The notes under the pieces were generated by a model, which was not told the origin of the DNA, made no database searches, and worked only from the letters and a program-made list of their open reading frames with translations. DNA of 64,000 nucleotides from Campylobacter concisus. Its GTDB lineage: Bacteria; Campylobacterota; Campylobacteria; Campylobacterales; Campylobacteraceae. The stretch covers positions 620,001 to 684,000 of the forward strand of contig NZ_CP049270.1 of NCBI RefSeq assembly GCF_003048595.2, read 5' to 3'. The position numbers and the translations under genes were made by a program. Below are positions 1 through 8,912 of this stretch, piece after piece (position 1 is the first letter of the stretch; each line of letters starts with the position of its first letter).

Positions 1-2007
1 TTTGCTCCGTCATCTGACCTTGCTATCTGGAACTACATCGCTCGCGAGATAGTTTATAACCACCCAGAGATGATCGATGAAGAATTTGTTAAAAAGCACT
101 GTGTCTTCACAGCTGGCCCAGTTGATATCGGATATGGTCTGCGCCCAGACATTCATCACAAAAAATATGCTCCAAGCGAGCTAGATACTGCTGCGACTGA
201 GAAGTCAAAGGTACTAAGCGAGGCTGAGGGCGTTACGCTTTCTTATCTTGGACTAAAAGCTGGTGATACACTTGAAAATAAAAATGCTGCAAAGGCTGGC
301 GATCACTGGCAAATAACATTTGAAGAGTTTAAAAAAGCTCTTGATCCTTACACGCTTGACTTTACTGCAAAGGTGGCAAAGGGCGATCCAAACGAAGATA
401 TAGAAGAATTTAAGAAAAAACTAAAAGCACTTGCTGATCTTTATATCGAAAAAAACCGCAAAGTTGTAAGTTTCTGGACTATGGGCTTTAACCAACACCA
501 ACGTGGCACATGGGTAAATGAGCAAGCTTATATGGTTCACTTCTTACTTGGCAAACAAGCACTTCCAGGCTCAGGTGCTTTTTCTCTAACTGGACAACCA
601 AGTGCATGTGGCACTGCAAGAGAGGTTGGAACATTCGTTCACCGCTTGCCAGCTGATATGGTTGTCGCCAATCCAAAACACAGAGAGACAACTGAAAAAA
701 TTTGGAAACTACCTGCTGGAACACTAAATGCCGTTCCAGGCTCACACTACGTAAAAATGATGCGTGACGTTGAGGATGGCAAGGTTAAATTTATCTGGGT
801 TCAGGTAAATAACCCATGGCAAAATACTGCAAACGCAAACCACTGGATCAAAGCGGCTCGCGAGATGGACAACTTTATCGTCGTAAGCGACCCTTATCCA
901 GGAATTTCTGCAAAAGTGGCTGACCTTATCCTTCCAACTGCGATGATATATGAAAAATGGGGCGCATACGGTAATGCTGAAAGAAGGACACAACACTGGA
1001 GACAGCAAGTGCTTCCAGTTGGTGAAGCGATGCCCGATATTTGGCAAATGATGGAATTTAGTAAGCGCTTTAAGCTAAAAGACGTTTGGGGCGAGAAAAA
1101 ACTAAACGACAAAGTGACACTTCCAAGCGTGCTTGAAGAGGCAAAAGCTATGGGATACAGCGAAGAAGATACGCTATTTGACGTGCTTTTTGCAAACGAG
1201 GAGGCTAAGAAATTTAGCGCAAACGATCCGATCATGGAAAACTACGACAATACAGAAGTATTTGGCGATAGCAGAAAAGTGATCGGCTCAGATGGTAAAG
1301 AATTTAAAGGATATGGATTTTTCATCCATAAATATCTTTGGGAAGAGTATAGAAAATTTGGCGTTGGACATGGTCACGACCTAGCTGACTTTGACACTTA
1401 CCACAGAGTAAGAGGTCTTAGATGGCCAGTAGTTGATGGCAAAGAGACTCAGTGGAGATTTAATACTAAATTTGACCCATACGCTAAAAAAGCTGCCCCA
1501 AATGAGAAATTTGCGTTCTATGGCAACAAAAATGCAGCACTTCCAACAGGTGATCTAAAAGGCGTGAAAAATCAAGAGAAAACTCCTCTTGCAAACAAAG
1601 CGAAAATTTTCTTCCGTCCTTACATGGATCCATGCGAGATGCCAAGCAAAGATTATCCATTCTGGCTATGTACTGGCCGTGTTCTAGAGCACTGGCATAC
1701 AGGTACGATGACTATGCGTGTTCCTGAGCTTTATAGAGCGGTTCCAGAGGCGCTTTGCTATATGCACGAAGATGATGCTAAAAATCTTGGCGTAATGCAA
1801 AACGAGATCGTTTGGGTCGAGTCACGCCGTGGCAAGGTAAAAGCAAGAGTAGATCTAAAAGGTAGAAATAAGCCGCCAGTAGGTCTTGTTTATGTGCCTT
1901 TCTTTGATGAAAACGTATATATAAACAAAGTATGTCTTGACGCTACTTGCCCAATCTCAAAAGAGACTGATTATAAAAAGTGTGCGGTTAAAATTTACAA
2001 AGCATAG
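1..2007 (+). CDS. napA: periplasmic nitrate reductase catalytic subunit NapA (5' end outside window)
   Basis: NapA reduces nitrate to nitrite in the periplasm using a bis-MGD molybdenum cofactor and one 4Fe-4S cluster. The reading frame is open from base 1, so the start, Tat signal, iron-sulfur cysteines and about a quarter of the usual ~925 residues lie outside. The visible 668 codons include the family segments [13 protein letters not shown] and, near the C-terminus, [15 protein letters not shown], part of the molybdopterin dinucleotide-binding region. It is the first visible gene of a tight napAGHBFLD operon; napG starts directly after its stop codon. Identification is from family motifs and the operon and is very secure. 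Confidence 0.97.
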   Translation, partial: FAPSSDLAIWNYIAREIVYNHPEMIDEEFVKKHCVFTAGPVDIGYGLRPDIHHKKYAPSELDTAATEKSKVLSEAEGVTLSYLGLKAGDTLENKNAAKAGDHWQITFEEFKKALDPYTLDFTAKVAKGDPNEDIEEFKKKLKALADLYIEKNRKVVSFWTMGFNQHQRGTWVNEQAYMVHFLLGKQALPGSGAFSLTGQPSACGTAREVGTFVHRLPADMVVANPKHRETTEKIWKLPAGTLNAVPGSHYVKMMRDVEDGKVKFIWVQVNNPWQNTANANHWIKAAREMDNFIVVSDPYPGISAKVADLILPTAMIYEKWGAYGNAERRTQHWRQQVLPVGEAMPDIWQMMEFSKRFKLKDVWGEKKLNDKVTLPSVLEEAKAMGYSEEDTLFDVLFANEEAKKFSANDPIMENYDNTEVFGDSRKVIGSDGKEFKGYGFFIHKYLWEEYRKFGVGHGHDLADFDTYHRVRGLRWPVVDGKETQWRFNTKFDPYAKKAAPNEKFAFYGNKNAALPTGDLKGVKNQEKTPLANKAKIFFRPYMDPCEMPSKDYPFWLCTGRVLEHWHTGTMTMRVPELYRAVPEALCYMHEDDAKNLGVMQNEIVWVESRRGKVKARVDLKGRNKPPVGLVYVPFFDENVYINKVCLDATCPISKETDYKKCAVKIYKA

Positions 2008-2775
2008 GTGAGCGATATGGGATTTTCAAGTAGGCGAGAGGCTTTAAAATTTGGAGCAAAAGTAGCACTTTTAGCTCTTGGCGGAGGCTTTGTTTGGTCG
2101 CTTAGCGCTAAAGCTTCGCCACTTATGCTTCTTAGGCCTCCTGGTGCAAAGGAAGAGAAGCAATTTTTACAAAGCTGCATTAGGTGTGGACTTTGCGTAG
2201 AGGCTTGTCCATTTGATACGCTAAAGCTCTCATCGCTAGAAGATGGCATAAGCATTGGAACGCCTTATTTTGAGCCTAGAAAAATTCCTTGCTATATGTG
2301 TGAAAATATCCCTTGTGTGCCAGCCTGTCCGACTGGAGCTTTGGACGTAAATTTAGTAAGCACAAAAGGTAAGCTTGACATAAATAAGGCCAAAATGGGT
2401 GTTGCGGTGGTCGATATGAAAAACTGCGTGGCGCACTGGGGCATACAGTGCGATGCTTGTTACAGGGCTTGTCCTCTTTTGGATAAAGCCTTATATCTTG
2501 AGTATCGCCGCAACGAAAGGACGCAAAAGCATGCCTTTTTACTTCCAGTGGTCGATAGCGACATCTGCACCGGATGTGGCCTATGCGAGCGAGCCTGTAT
2601 CACTAAAAAAGCGGCCATTACCGTGCTAAATCGTGACGCGGTGCTTGGCAAAGTAGGCGATAACTACGTCAAAGGCTGGATAAAAGAAGATGAAAGACGC
2701 ATAGACGATGCAGACAGCAAAATAAAGCTTGACATTAAAAAAGCGACTGATTATCTAAATGGTGGTGAGCTATGA
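2008..2775 (+). CDS. napG: ferredoxin-type protein NapG
   Basis: NapG is a periplasmic 4Fe-4S protein that with NapH passes quinol electrons toward NapB/NapA. It has 255 residues with a twin-arginine signal (SSRREALKF followed by a hydrophobic stretch). Four cysteine clusters follow: CIRCGLCVEACPF, CYMCENIPCVPACP, CDACYRACP and CTGCGLCERAC. The GTG start at 2008 abuts the napA stop; an in-frame ATG at 2017 is an alternative. Its end overlaps napH by 4 nt, indicating translational coupling. With no napC between napA and napD, NapGH is the likely quinol-oxidising module. Confidence 0.96.
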   Translation: MSDMGFSSRREALKFGAKVALLALGGGFVWSLSAKASPLMLLRPPGAKEEKQFLQSCIRCGLCVEACPFDTLKLSSLEDGISIGTPYFEPRKIPCYMCENIPCVPACPTGALDVNLVSTKGKLDINKAKMGVAVVDMKNCVAHWGIQCDACYRACPLLDKALYLEYRRNERTQKHAFLLPVVDSDICTGCGLCERACITKKAAITVLNRDAVLGKVGDNYVKGWIKEDERRIDDADSKIKLDIKKATDYLNGGEL

Positions 2776-3563
2776 AATTTTTAATCTTAAGACGAATAAC
2801 TCAAATTTCTATCCTAGCACTATTTGTCCTAGGAAATTTTTACGGAGTTAAGATACTTAGTGGAAATTTAAGCTCATCTTTGCTTTTTGGAAAAATTCCA
2901 CTAAGCGATCCATTTGCTTTGGTTCAAATTTTACTTGCAAGCTTTAGTGCTGGCATAAATGCAATTATTGGAGCTGGCATTATCTTTGCATTTTACGCGC
3001 TAGTTGCTCCAAGAGCGTTTTGTTCGTGGATATGCCCAATAAATTTACTAACCGATATCGCTTTTAAACTAAGAGGGAAATTTGGCTTTAAGGGCGAAAA
3101 AGTCTTAAATGTGAGTAAAAATTTACGTTATTACTTGCTGGCTCTTGCTCTTATATTAAGCCTTGCTTTGTCTTATCCAGTATTTGAGAGCGTTAGCTAT
3201 ATTGGCATTATTCAGCGTGGCATTATTTACGGCTCAGCTAGTGCTTTAGGCATAGCAGTTGCGATCATTGCTTTTGATATGTTTGTGTTAAAGCGTGGCA
3301 TTTGCTCGCACGTTTGTCCACTTGGTGCCTTTTATGCCATTATCTCAAAATTTGCCCTAATTAGAGTAAAACATGATGCCCAGGCTTGCACAAAATGTAT
3401 GAAATGTAAGCTTATTTGCCCAGAAATGCAAGTGCTTGACATGATCGGTAAAGAGAGCCGCTCAGTTAGCTCAAGTGAGTGCATAAGCTGTGGCAGGTGC
3501 ATTGATGTTTGTGGAGACGGGGCTTTGAAATTTAGTATTAGAAATTTAAGGAGAGAAAAATGA
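2772..3563 (+). CDS. napH: quinol dehydrogenase membrane component NapH
   Basis: NapH is an inner-membrane protein that takes electrons from menaquinol and hands them to NapG. The 263-residue sequence has about four to five hydrophobic segments, two CxxxCP motifs (CSWICP and CSHVCP) typical of the NapH/NosR family, and two C-terminal 4Fe-4S clusters (CTKCMKCKLICP and CISCGRCIDVC). It overlaps napG and napB by 4 nt each, so it belongs to one polycistronic unit. The length is normal for the family. Confidence 0.96.
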   Translation: MKFLILRRITQISILALFVLGNFYGVKILSGNLSSSLLFGKIPLSDPFALVQILLASFSAGINAIIGAGIIFAFYALVAPRAFCSWICPINLLTDIAFKLRGKFGFKGEKVLNVSKNLRYYLLALALILSLALSYPVFESVSYIGIIQRGIIYGSASALGIAVAIIAFDMFVLKRGICSHVCPLGAFYAIISKFALIRVKHDAQACTKCMKCKLICPEMQVLDMIGKESRSVSSSECISCGRCIDVCGDGALKFSIRNLRREK

Positions 3564-4087
3564 AAATAAAAATAATGATGCTTGGAGGATTGTGTGCTGC
3601 GTTTTTTGCGGCATGTACTTTTAATAATCCAAGTATTAGTGATTCGCAAATCGGCCTTAGAAATATCGATTTGCTAGACGATAAAGACGTTGTATTAAAA
3701 GATGTGAACTACACAAAAGAGCCAGCTGGTATGTCAAAGAAATTTGATAGGTCTTTTGAAAATGCACCACCATTTATCCCACACGATACTGAGGGTTTAG
3801 TACCTATCACAAAAGATATGAATATGTGCGTAACCTGCCATATGCCTGAGTTTGCAAAAGATAGTGGAGCAACACCGATACCATCATCTCACTTTTATGA
3901 TATCAGAAACAAAAAAGATCTTGCAGGCAAGCTTGATGATGAAAGATATAACTGCACAACATGCCACGTTGAGCAACAAAATGGTGTAACGCAGCTCGTT
4001 GGTAATAAATTTAAGCCTGATTTTAGAGATAAAAACGGCACTCATAAGTCAAACTTGCTAGATGTTTTAAACGATGGTGTTAAATAA
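3560..4087 (+). CDS. napB: dihaem cytochrome c NapB, small subunit of nitrate reductase
   Basis: NapB carries two c-type haems and delivers electrons to NapA in the periplasm. The 175-residue protein shows two haem-binding sites, CVTCH and CTTCH, with conserved residues around them (MCVTCHMPEFAKDS). The N-terminus is an export signal ending in FFAACTF. That resembles a lipobox, so the protein may be lipid-anchored, although position -3 is Phe rather than the usual Leu. The start overlaps napH by 4 nt. Haem attachment would need the CcsBA system, encoded at 50021. Confidence 0.95.
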   Translation: MKIKIMMLGGLCAAFFAACTFNNPSISDSQIGLRNIDLLDDKDVVLKDVNYTKEPAGMSKKFDRSFENAPPFIPHDTEGLVPITKDMNMCVTCHMPEFAKDSGATPIPSSHFYDIRNKKDLAGKLDDERYNCTTCHVEQQNGVTQLVGNKFKPDFRDKNGTHKSNLLDVLNDGVK

Positions 4088-4554
4088 TGCAAAGCAGGCG
4101 AGAGCTTTTTAGTAAAATTTTGGGGGCAAAATCTGCTCCCAAATTTATAACTCCGCCATTTTTTAGCGGAGAGTTTGACTGCGGTGGATGCGATGCTAGC
4201 TGTGTAAATGCTTGTAAAAAAGAGCTTCTTAGCTTTGAAAATGAAAGGGTAGTTTTTAAAGTTAAAAAGCTGGGCTGTGACTTTTGCGAAGAGTGTGCAA
4301 AGGCTTGTGAGAGTCTTGGTAAAAAGACATTAAGCCCAAGCTCACCAAAGAGTATAAATGCAAAAGTTAGCATCGATGTTTCTAGCTGTCTAGCATGGAA
4401 CGATACAATCTGCTACAACTGCCTTGATGCTTGTAAATTTAAAGCAGTCGAATTTCTTGGCGTTTTTCGTCCTATTGTTAATCAAAAATGCGTAAGTTGC
4501 GGCGAATGCTTTGATGTTTGCTTTAAAAATTCACTTCAAATGGAGGCCTTATGA
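4087..4554 (+). CDS. napF: NapF-like cytoplasmic ferredoxin-type protein
   Basis: This 155-residue protein begins MQSRRELFSKILG without a convincing signal peptide. It carries four cysteine clusters: CGGCDASCVNAC, CDFCEECAKAC, CLAWNDTICYNCLDAC and CVSCGECFDVC. NapF proteins are thought to help assemble or activate NapA in the cytoplasm. It shares one base with the end of napB and overlaps napL by 4 nt. The first and third clusters have non-standard spacing, as is usual for the Campylobacter relatives of NapF. The assignment rests on the cysteine clusters and the operon. Confidence 0.88.
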   Translation: MQSRRELFSKILGAKSAPKFITPPFFSGEFDCGGCDASCVNACKKELLSFENERVVFKVKKLGCDFCEECAKACESLGKKTLSPSSPKSINAKVSIDVSSCLAWNDTICYNCLDACKFKAVEFLGVFRPIVNQKCVSCGECFDVCFKNSLQMEAL

Positions 4555-5486
4555 GAGCTTTGTTTTTTATTTTTTGTTTATTAAATTTTATCTTTGCAAG
4601 CGAGATCACCACTCCATACAAGCAAATAGAGGCTAGTGCAAATGTGCTAAGCACAACGCTAATAAATGGCAAACTCTTTATCGCGACTGATGGAGGGACG
4701 GTTGAAATTTATGATCCTAAAGAGTCTAAATTTGAAGAGATCATTAAGATGGATGATATAAAAACCTACGTTAGTGATCATGAAAGACCAAAAATTTTAA
4801 GCATTGATGAATTTGATGGCAAAACTCTTATACTTAGCGAAGGTGACTATGCTACAAAGGTGCTTCATCTAAGAGAAAATGGACAGATGAGAAGCATAAA
4901 AATGGATAATCAAGCGATAAAAAAGGCATTATTTTTAGATAATGAGCATGTTGTGCTTGCTTCAATTAGCAATGAAATTTACTTTTTAAACCTAAAAAGT
5001 GGCGAAATTTATGATAGTTTTAAGATCTCTATCGCGATGCTCTCAGATATGGAGATAAACGAAGATAGAAGCACTCTAGCTATCGCTTGTGAGAGCGGGA
5101 AGGTCTACTTTTATAATATAAAAGCTAAAAAAATGGATCAAATTTTAGACATTCATACAGACAATATCTACGACATCTCATATAAAAATGGAGTCATGAT
5201 CAGCGGAGGTACCGACAGGATCGTGGGGATATTTTCAGCTGGAAGCCTAAAAAAGATAAATACCGGCTTTTTGGTCTATGGTGTCGGCCTTAGCGATGAT
5301 GGTAGAGTGGCAGCTTATATGAGCGATGAGATGAGCGATGTAAATTTAGTTGATAGCAAAAGCTTAGAAAATATCGCAATGCTAAAAACTGGACAAAGTA
5401 CGATAAATAGCATAGTTTTTATAAGCGATAACGAAGTCGTAACTTCAGCCTATGAGAATAAAATTTTGTTTTGGAGAATTAAATGA
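4551..5486 (+). CDS. napL: NapL, predicted periplasmic beta-propeller protein of the nap operon
   Basis: The 311-residue protein has an N-terminal signal peptide (hydrophobic residues 2-17, ending before SEITTP). It then shows repeating WD40/PQQ-like beta-propeller blades, for example FIATDGGTVEIYDPK, LSEGDYATKVLHL, IACESGKVYFYNIKAKK and SGGTDRIVGIFSAG. NapL occurs in epsilonproteobacterial nap operons. Its exact job is not settled; roles in NapA maturation or quality control have been proposed. It overlaps both neighbours by 4 nt. Confidence 0.88.
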   Translation: MRALFFIFCLLNFIFASEITTPYKQIEASANVLSTTLINGKLFIATDGGTVEIYDPKESKFEEIIKMDDIKTYVSDHERPKILSIDEFDGKTLILSEGDYATKVLHLRENGQMRSIKMDNQAIKKALFLDNEHVVLASISNEIYFLNLKSGEIYDSFKISIAMLSDMEINEDRSTLAIACESGKVYFYNIKAKKMDQILDIHTDNIYDISYKNGVMISGGTDRIVGIFSAGSLKKINTGFLVYGVGLSDDGRVAAYMSDEMSDVNLVDSKSLENIAMLKTGQSTINSIVFISDNEVVTSAYENKILFWRIK

Positions 5487-5824
5487 ATATTTCAAGTTTA
5501 ATAGTTTATACGGATAATAAAAATGAAAGTGTAAAAAATGAGATAAAAAAGCTAAAAGAGTGTGAAATAATAACCGATGCAGACGATAGAATCGTAGTGG
5601 TAGTTAGTTCAGATAGCATTGAGGATGAGATAAAAAATTTTAAAAAGATAGAAGCTATCAGTGGAGTGGTGAGCGTTGCGATGGTTTACAGCTATCAAGA
5701 AGATGCCGAAGAAAATAGGAAAAAACTAGAAGAAAATGGCAAGATAAGTGAAATTTTAACAAGTGATGAGGTAAAAGCTGAAGATATTACTTATGGCGGT
5801 AGCGTGCATTATAGAGTGAAATAG
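5483..5824 (+). CDS. napD: NapD chaperone for NapA
   Basis: NapD is a small cytoplasmic chaperone that binds the NapA twin-arginine signal and delays export until the molybdenum cofactor is inserted. The 113-residue sequence begins MNISSLIVYTD and has the ferredoxin-like fold pattern with the conserved stretch AISGVVSVAMVYSYQ near residues 58-73. It is the last gene of the operon, starts 4 nt inside napL, and a hairpin follows at 5843-5879. Confidence 0.93.
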   Translation: MNISSLIVYTDNKNESVKNEIKKLKECEIITDADDRIVVVVSSDSIEDEIKNFKKIEAISGVVSVAMVYSYQEDAEENRKKLEENGKISEILTSDEVKAEDITYGGSVHYRVK

Positions 5825-5842
5825 TAAAACTTAAATTTTTTA

Positions 5843-5879
5843 GCTTTTGCATTATCATTAAAATTTATAGTGCAAAAGC
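5843..5879 (+). terminator. hairpin ending the nap operon
   Basis: GCTTTTGCATTAT at 5843-5855 pairs with ATAGTGCAAAAGC at 5867-5879 through 13 positions including one G-T pair, with an 11-nt loop. It starts 18 nt after the napD stop codon. A short T-rich stretch follows (CTACTTTTCG), weaker than an ideal U-tract. Confidence 0.6.
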
Positions 5880-6090
5880 CTACTTTTCGTACAGATCTTC
5901 TTAATAAATTCGTTGCTAGTACTACTATCGCTTAATCAACTTTATTTGGTTTGTAGATTTAAATTTATGTTCAATGGCTTAATTTAGATTTTTGGTGAAA
6001 AATCACTCAGTAAGCATTAAAATCAAAAAACATAACAAGTGAATTAAATTTTAGCTTAGAAGATCTTGAGATGATGCTTGCATAAAGAAT

Positions 6091-6118
6091 TTTAGTAGGC
6101 CAGTTTTGGCTTACTAAA
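6091..6118 (-). terminator. hairpin ending the minus-strand copper operon
   Basis: The arms TTTAGTAGGCCA and TGGCTTACTAAA form a 12-bp stem with one mismatch around a 4-nt loop. It lies just beyond the stop codon of the SCO1-like gene at 6127. On the minus strand the hairpin is followed by ATTCTTTATG, a modest T-rich tail. It may also stop leftover nap transcripts. Confidence 0.55.
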
Positions 6119-6126
6119 TTTATAGC

Positions 6127-6669
6127 CTAAGGTCTATCTTTAATCAAATTTAATAAATTTTCTCTAATGTTTTCATTTGTTAGATTTGAAATTTCTTTAT
6201 AAAAATTTCCTTTTTTGTCTATTAAATATATTGAAGAGCTGTGAGCAACAGAGTAGCCCATGGCTGAGTTTTCAAGACGGACTTTTTGAAATTTTACACC
6301 ATAGGTTTTTGCCACTTCTCTTAAGGCATTTAGTTTTAATCCATCGGCATCTTTATAGAAATTTTTTGCCATTAGAGTTAAATTTTCAGGAGTGTCGCGT
6401 TCAGGATCAAGCGTAATAAAAAGTAACTCAAAGTCATCTCTTTTTAGCTTGTTTAGTTCATCGCCAATCAAAGAGAGCGCAGTAGGGCAGACATCGGGGC
6501 AAAAAAGATAACCAAAATATATAACTTTGTACTTTCCGTCGTAATTTTTAAGACTTACTTCACCATTTTGCGAAAGTGCCTTAAAATCATACTTGTTTGG
6601 CTTTATCAGCAAAAGTGCAACACCTATACAAATTAAGATTATTATTAAGCCCCAAAATGCCTTTTTCAT
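6127..6669 (-). CDS. SCO1/SenC family protein, copper delivery to cytochrome c oxidase
   Basis: SCO1/SenC proteins are membrane-anchored thioredoxin-fold proteins that pass copper to, or reduce, the CuA site of cytochrome oxidase. This 180-residue protein has an N-terminal membrane anchor (residues 4-22), the metal-binding pair Cys57 and Cys61 in FCPDVCPTA, and the third ligand His143 in VAHSSSIYLID. It is the last gene of a three-gene minus-strand operon with a copper chaperone, which supports the copper role. The family is certain; the target oxidase is not visible here. Confidence 0.93.
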   Translation of the reverse strand: MKKAFWGLIIILICIGVALLLIKPNKYDFKALSQNGEVSLKNYDGKYKVIYFGYLFCPDVCPTALSLIGDELNKLKRDDFELLFITLDPERDTPENLTLMAKNFYKDADGLKLNALREVAKTYGVKFQKVRLENSAMGYSVAHSSSIYLIDKKGNFYKEISNLTNENIRENLLNLIKDRP

Positions 6670-6678
6670 CGTTACCCT

Positions 6679-7146
6679 CTATAATTTTAGATCAAGATCT
6701 ACAAAAAAACCAGTTTCTTTTTCATCATCAAGCACTTTAAATCGATATCTCATAAGCTCGACAACACAAGCACTTAGCACTACTTGAGCAGTTAAGTTAT
6801 CACCTCTTGGCTCAAGTCTTGCTTTGATTGATCCCATGTTCATGTTTATGCCGTCTATCTCAAGACTAGGATTTTTTAGCCCTAAATTTTTACCGTTAAT
6901 GATTTTAAAGCTAAAAGGTCTCATAGCATAAATAGGTCTTGGCGAGATGTCTATTTTTAGCTTTACGCCTTTAAATTCCATCTCACAAGATTTATTGTTT
7001 AGATCACATTTTAAAGGATCTAGCGATGTGTTTACATCGGCAAATTCAGGTGGATCTTCTTTACTTGTTGTCATAAGCTTATAGCCTATCGAAAAAGCAC
7101 CTAGAACAATAAAGATAAATGAAAAAATAATTATGATTTTTTTCAT
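6679..7146 (-). CDS. unknown membrane-anchored protein of the copper operon
   Basis: I do not recognise a named family. The 155-residue protein has a single N-terminal membrane segment (residues 2-21), then an extracytoplasmic part with Cys49 and Cys54 (KCDLNNKSCEMEF) and a late Cys near residue 127. Several methionines sit in INMNMGS and YAMRPF, so copper binding is possible. It sits between a PCu(A)C chaperone and an SCO1 protein. It shares one base with the chaperone gene and lies 9 nt from the SCO gene, which suggests a joint role in oxidase or copper handling. That role is inference from neighbours only. Confidence 0.75.
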   Translation of the reverse strand: MKKIIIIFSFIFIVLGAFSIGYKLMTTSKEDPPEFADVNTSLDPLKCDLNNKSCEMEFKGVKLKIDISPRPIYAMRPFSFKIINGKNLGLKNPSLEIDGINMNMGSIKARLEPRGDNLTAQVVLSACVVELMRYRFKVLDDEKETGFFVDLDLKL

Positions 7147-7568
7147 TATTTAAAGTTTTTAGTTACTCCGATATTATCAAGCTTTATACTCTCGCCATTG
7201 CTAAATTTTAGCTCTAAATCAACTTTATCACCATCTTTTAATGGTTTATTTAGATCCATAAGCATAATGTGTAAACCGCCAGGAGCTAGTTTTGTTTCGC
7301 CATTTTTTGGAATCACTGCATCTTCGATTTGAACCATAGCCATCATACCATCATTCATTTTGTGTGTATGAATTTCTGTACTTTTGCAAACGCTTGAATG
7401 AGCACCAATAAGCTTTACATCAGAATTTGAAGCATTTTTTATATCCATAAAAATTGCACTATTGTTTGTGCCAGGTTTTGTATCTCTAGCTCTAACATTT
7501 TCTAGGCTGATATCAGCCGCCATAAGAGTAGAAGCTACAAGCATCGCACCAAAAACGATTTTCTTCAT
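7146..7568 (-). CDS. periplasmic copper chaperone, PCu(A)C family
   Basis: PCu(A)C proteins bind Cu(I) in the periplasm and work with SCO proteins to build the copper site of haem-copper oxidases. The 140-residue protein has a signal peptide (MKKIVFGAMLVASTLMAAD). It fits the family copper site H-x10-M-x21-H-x-M exactly: His67, Met78, His100 and Met102. It is the first gene of the minus-strand operon, so a promoter should lie in 7569-7700, the divergent gap to the peptidase gene. Confidence 0.94.
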   Translation of the reverse strand: MKKIVFGAMLVASTLMAADISLENVRARDTKPGTNNSAIFMDIKNASNSDVKLIGAHSSVCKSTEIHTHKMNDGMMAMVQIEDAVIPKNGETKLAPGGLHIMLMDLNKPLKDGDKVDLELKFSNGESIKLDNIGVTKNFK

Positions 7569-7664
7569 ATTTTTCCTTTGTGATAAAATTAATAATGGTT
7601 TTCACATTATACATTTAAAACTACTTAATTTACCTTTAAAATCTAAAAATATAAATTTTTAGGA

Positions 7665-7670
7665 TATAAT
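7665..7670 (+). promoter_or_regulatory. likely -10 element for the L,D-carboxypeptidase gene
   Basis: TATAAT lies 34 nt before the TTG start at 7705, in a T-rich context typical of Campylobacter sigma-70 promoters, which rely little on a -35 box. Confidence 0.6.
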
Positions 7671-7704
7671 TACGGACTAAATTTTACTTTTTGGGACATT
7701 TCAC

Positions 7705-8670
7705 TTGAAAAAAATTATATTTTTCTTCATTGCGTTATCGCCTTGTCTTTTTGCCCAAAATTACGAAGAAATTTACTTAAAAAATGGCTCAGCTGCTGTT
7801 ATTGACGCCATCGAAAAAAATATTTTAAGTAAGGATTACTGGCTAAAAAAGCTTGAGGGCAAGGATGTAAGATATGGATATTATGACAATGAGATACTTC
7901 TAAGTGTAGTTGATAAAACTAAAAAGAAGCTTGAAGTGATCTCTTATAATGGTGGCATTACAAAAAAGCTTTTTAGCTCAAGCGTTATAGTTGGCAAAAA
8001 TGGTGATAAGCTTCTTGAAGGCGATCTAAAAACACCGGTTGGAGTGTATCAGCTTACACGTAGATTTACGCCAAATGATAGATATCTTGGCCCACTCGCA
8101 TTTTCGCTTTCATATCCAAATTTACTTGATAAACTTGCAAAGCGAAATGGTGGCGGTATTTGGATACATGGCTATCCACTTGATGGTCAAAGGACAGATG
8201 AGCTAAAAACAAAAGGCTGCGTGGCTATGCAAAATGATACTTTGATGAAATTTGATGATGTAGTGGATCACAAAAAAACACTTGCATTTATCTATGAAGA
8301 TAAGCGTCCAGAAGCTAGCGCAAAAGATATTGCAGTTATCATTTCTGGACTTTTGGGCTGGAAAAAGACATGGAGTGAGAGCGACATTGAAAACTATCTT
8401 AAATTTTACGATAAAAACTTTGAGCGATACGATGGTATGAGCTTGGAAAAATTTAAAAGTATGAAGCGGGCTATTTTTTCTAAAAAAGAGAAAAAACGCA
8501 TTTCTTTTTCAAATTTTCTCATCACGCCTTATCCAAATCTTAAAAATGATAGGCTTTTTCGTGTGAGTTTTTATGAAGATTATGTTTCAGATACACATAA
8601 ATTTGCTGGTCAAAAGACGCTTTATGTGAAGCTTTATAACGATGATATGAAAATTTTTATAGAGGAGTAA
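7705..8670 (+). CDS. pgp2: peptidoglycan L,D-carboxypeptidase, Pgp2/Csd6-type (YkuD fold)
   Basis: In Campylobacter and Helicobacter this family trims tetrapeptide side chains of peptidoglycan to tripeptides and shapes the helical cell. The 321-residue protein has a signal peptide (residues 1-17). Its YkuD catalytic domain at about residues 65-200 has His155 in WIHGYPLD and the nucleophile Cys172 in TKGCVAM. An NTF2-like C-terminal domain from about residue 220 is the arrangement of Csd6/Pgp2. A TTG start is used; no in-frame ATG precedes the signal peptide. It heads a group with alanine racemase downstream, consistent with cell-wall work. Confidence 0.92.
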   Translation: MKKIIFFFIALSPCLFAQNYEEIYLKNGSAAVIDAIEKNILSKDYWLKKLEGKDVRYGYYDNEILLSVVDKTKKKLEVISYNGGITKKLFSSSVIVGKNGDKLLEGDLKTPVGVYQLTRRFTPNDRYLGPLAFSLSYPNLLDKLAKRNGGGIWIHGYPLDGQRTDELKTKGCVAMQNDTLMKFDDVVDHKKTLAFIYEDKRPEASAKDIAVIISGLLGWKKTWSESDIENYLKFYDKNFERYDGMSLEKFKSMKRAIFSKKEKKRISFSNFLITPYPNLKNDRLFRVSFYEDYVSDTHKFAGQKTLYVKLYNDDMKIFIEE

Positions 8671-8672
8671 AA

Positions 8673-8912
8673 GTGGAAAAATCTCAAGAAGTAAAAGAAA
8701 AAATCGAAAAAATTTTAGAGGCAAGGAGTGCGTTTTTTGCTGAGCTTGACCGCCAAGTTCCAAAGAAAGATGGTACTGATGTTTTTGATTTTAGCAAAGT
8801 AAAAGAGGCTGATCTGAAAGAAATTTACGCTAAATTTTATGCATTTGATTACAACGTAAGAAAACTTTTACCGGATGTTTATACTGCTTTTAATGTGAAT
8901 TTTAATGTCTGA
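8673..8912 (+). CDS. small conserved hypothetical protein between pgp2 and alr
   Basis: A 79-residue, probably cytoplasmic, mainly helical and charged protein (KIEKILEARSAFFAELD, ADLKEIYAKFYAFDYNVRKLL). It begins with GTG two bases after the pgp2 stop and overlaps the alr start by 8 nt, so it is co-translated with both. I do not recognise a family. Its position between two cell-wall genes is the only functional hint. Confidence 0.75.
   Translation: MEKSQEVKEKIEKILEARSAFFAELDRQVPKKDGTDVFDFSKVKEADLKEIYAKFYAFDYNVRKLLPDVYTAFNVNFNV

Larger units (their letters stand above)
5825..6126. other. gene-free gap between nap and copper operons
   Basis: About 300 bases lie between two convergent operons. 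There is a hairpin close to each end (5843-5879 and 6091-6118) and AT-rich DNA between them. Short open stretches exist, for example one ending SLEDLEMMLA at about 6082, but none has a start codon with a ribosome binding site, so I annotate no gene. Confidence 0.7.

Noticed and set aside
894-1235. Antisense open frames inside napA, rpoB, rpoC, fusA and the lap genes
   Set aside because: All are shadows of strongly coding genes; they have serine-rich or low-information translations, no ribosome binding sites and no homology.
5980-6085. Possible gene remnant ending SLEDLEMMLA in the gap after napD
   Set aside because: The open stretch is about 23 codons, lacks a start codon with ribosome binding site, and shows no recognisable homolog.
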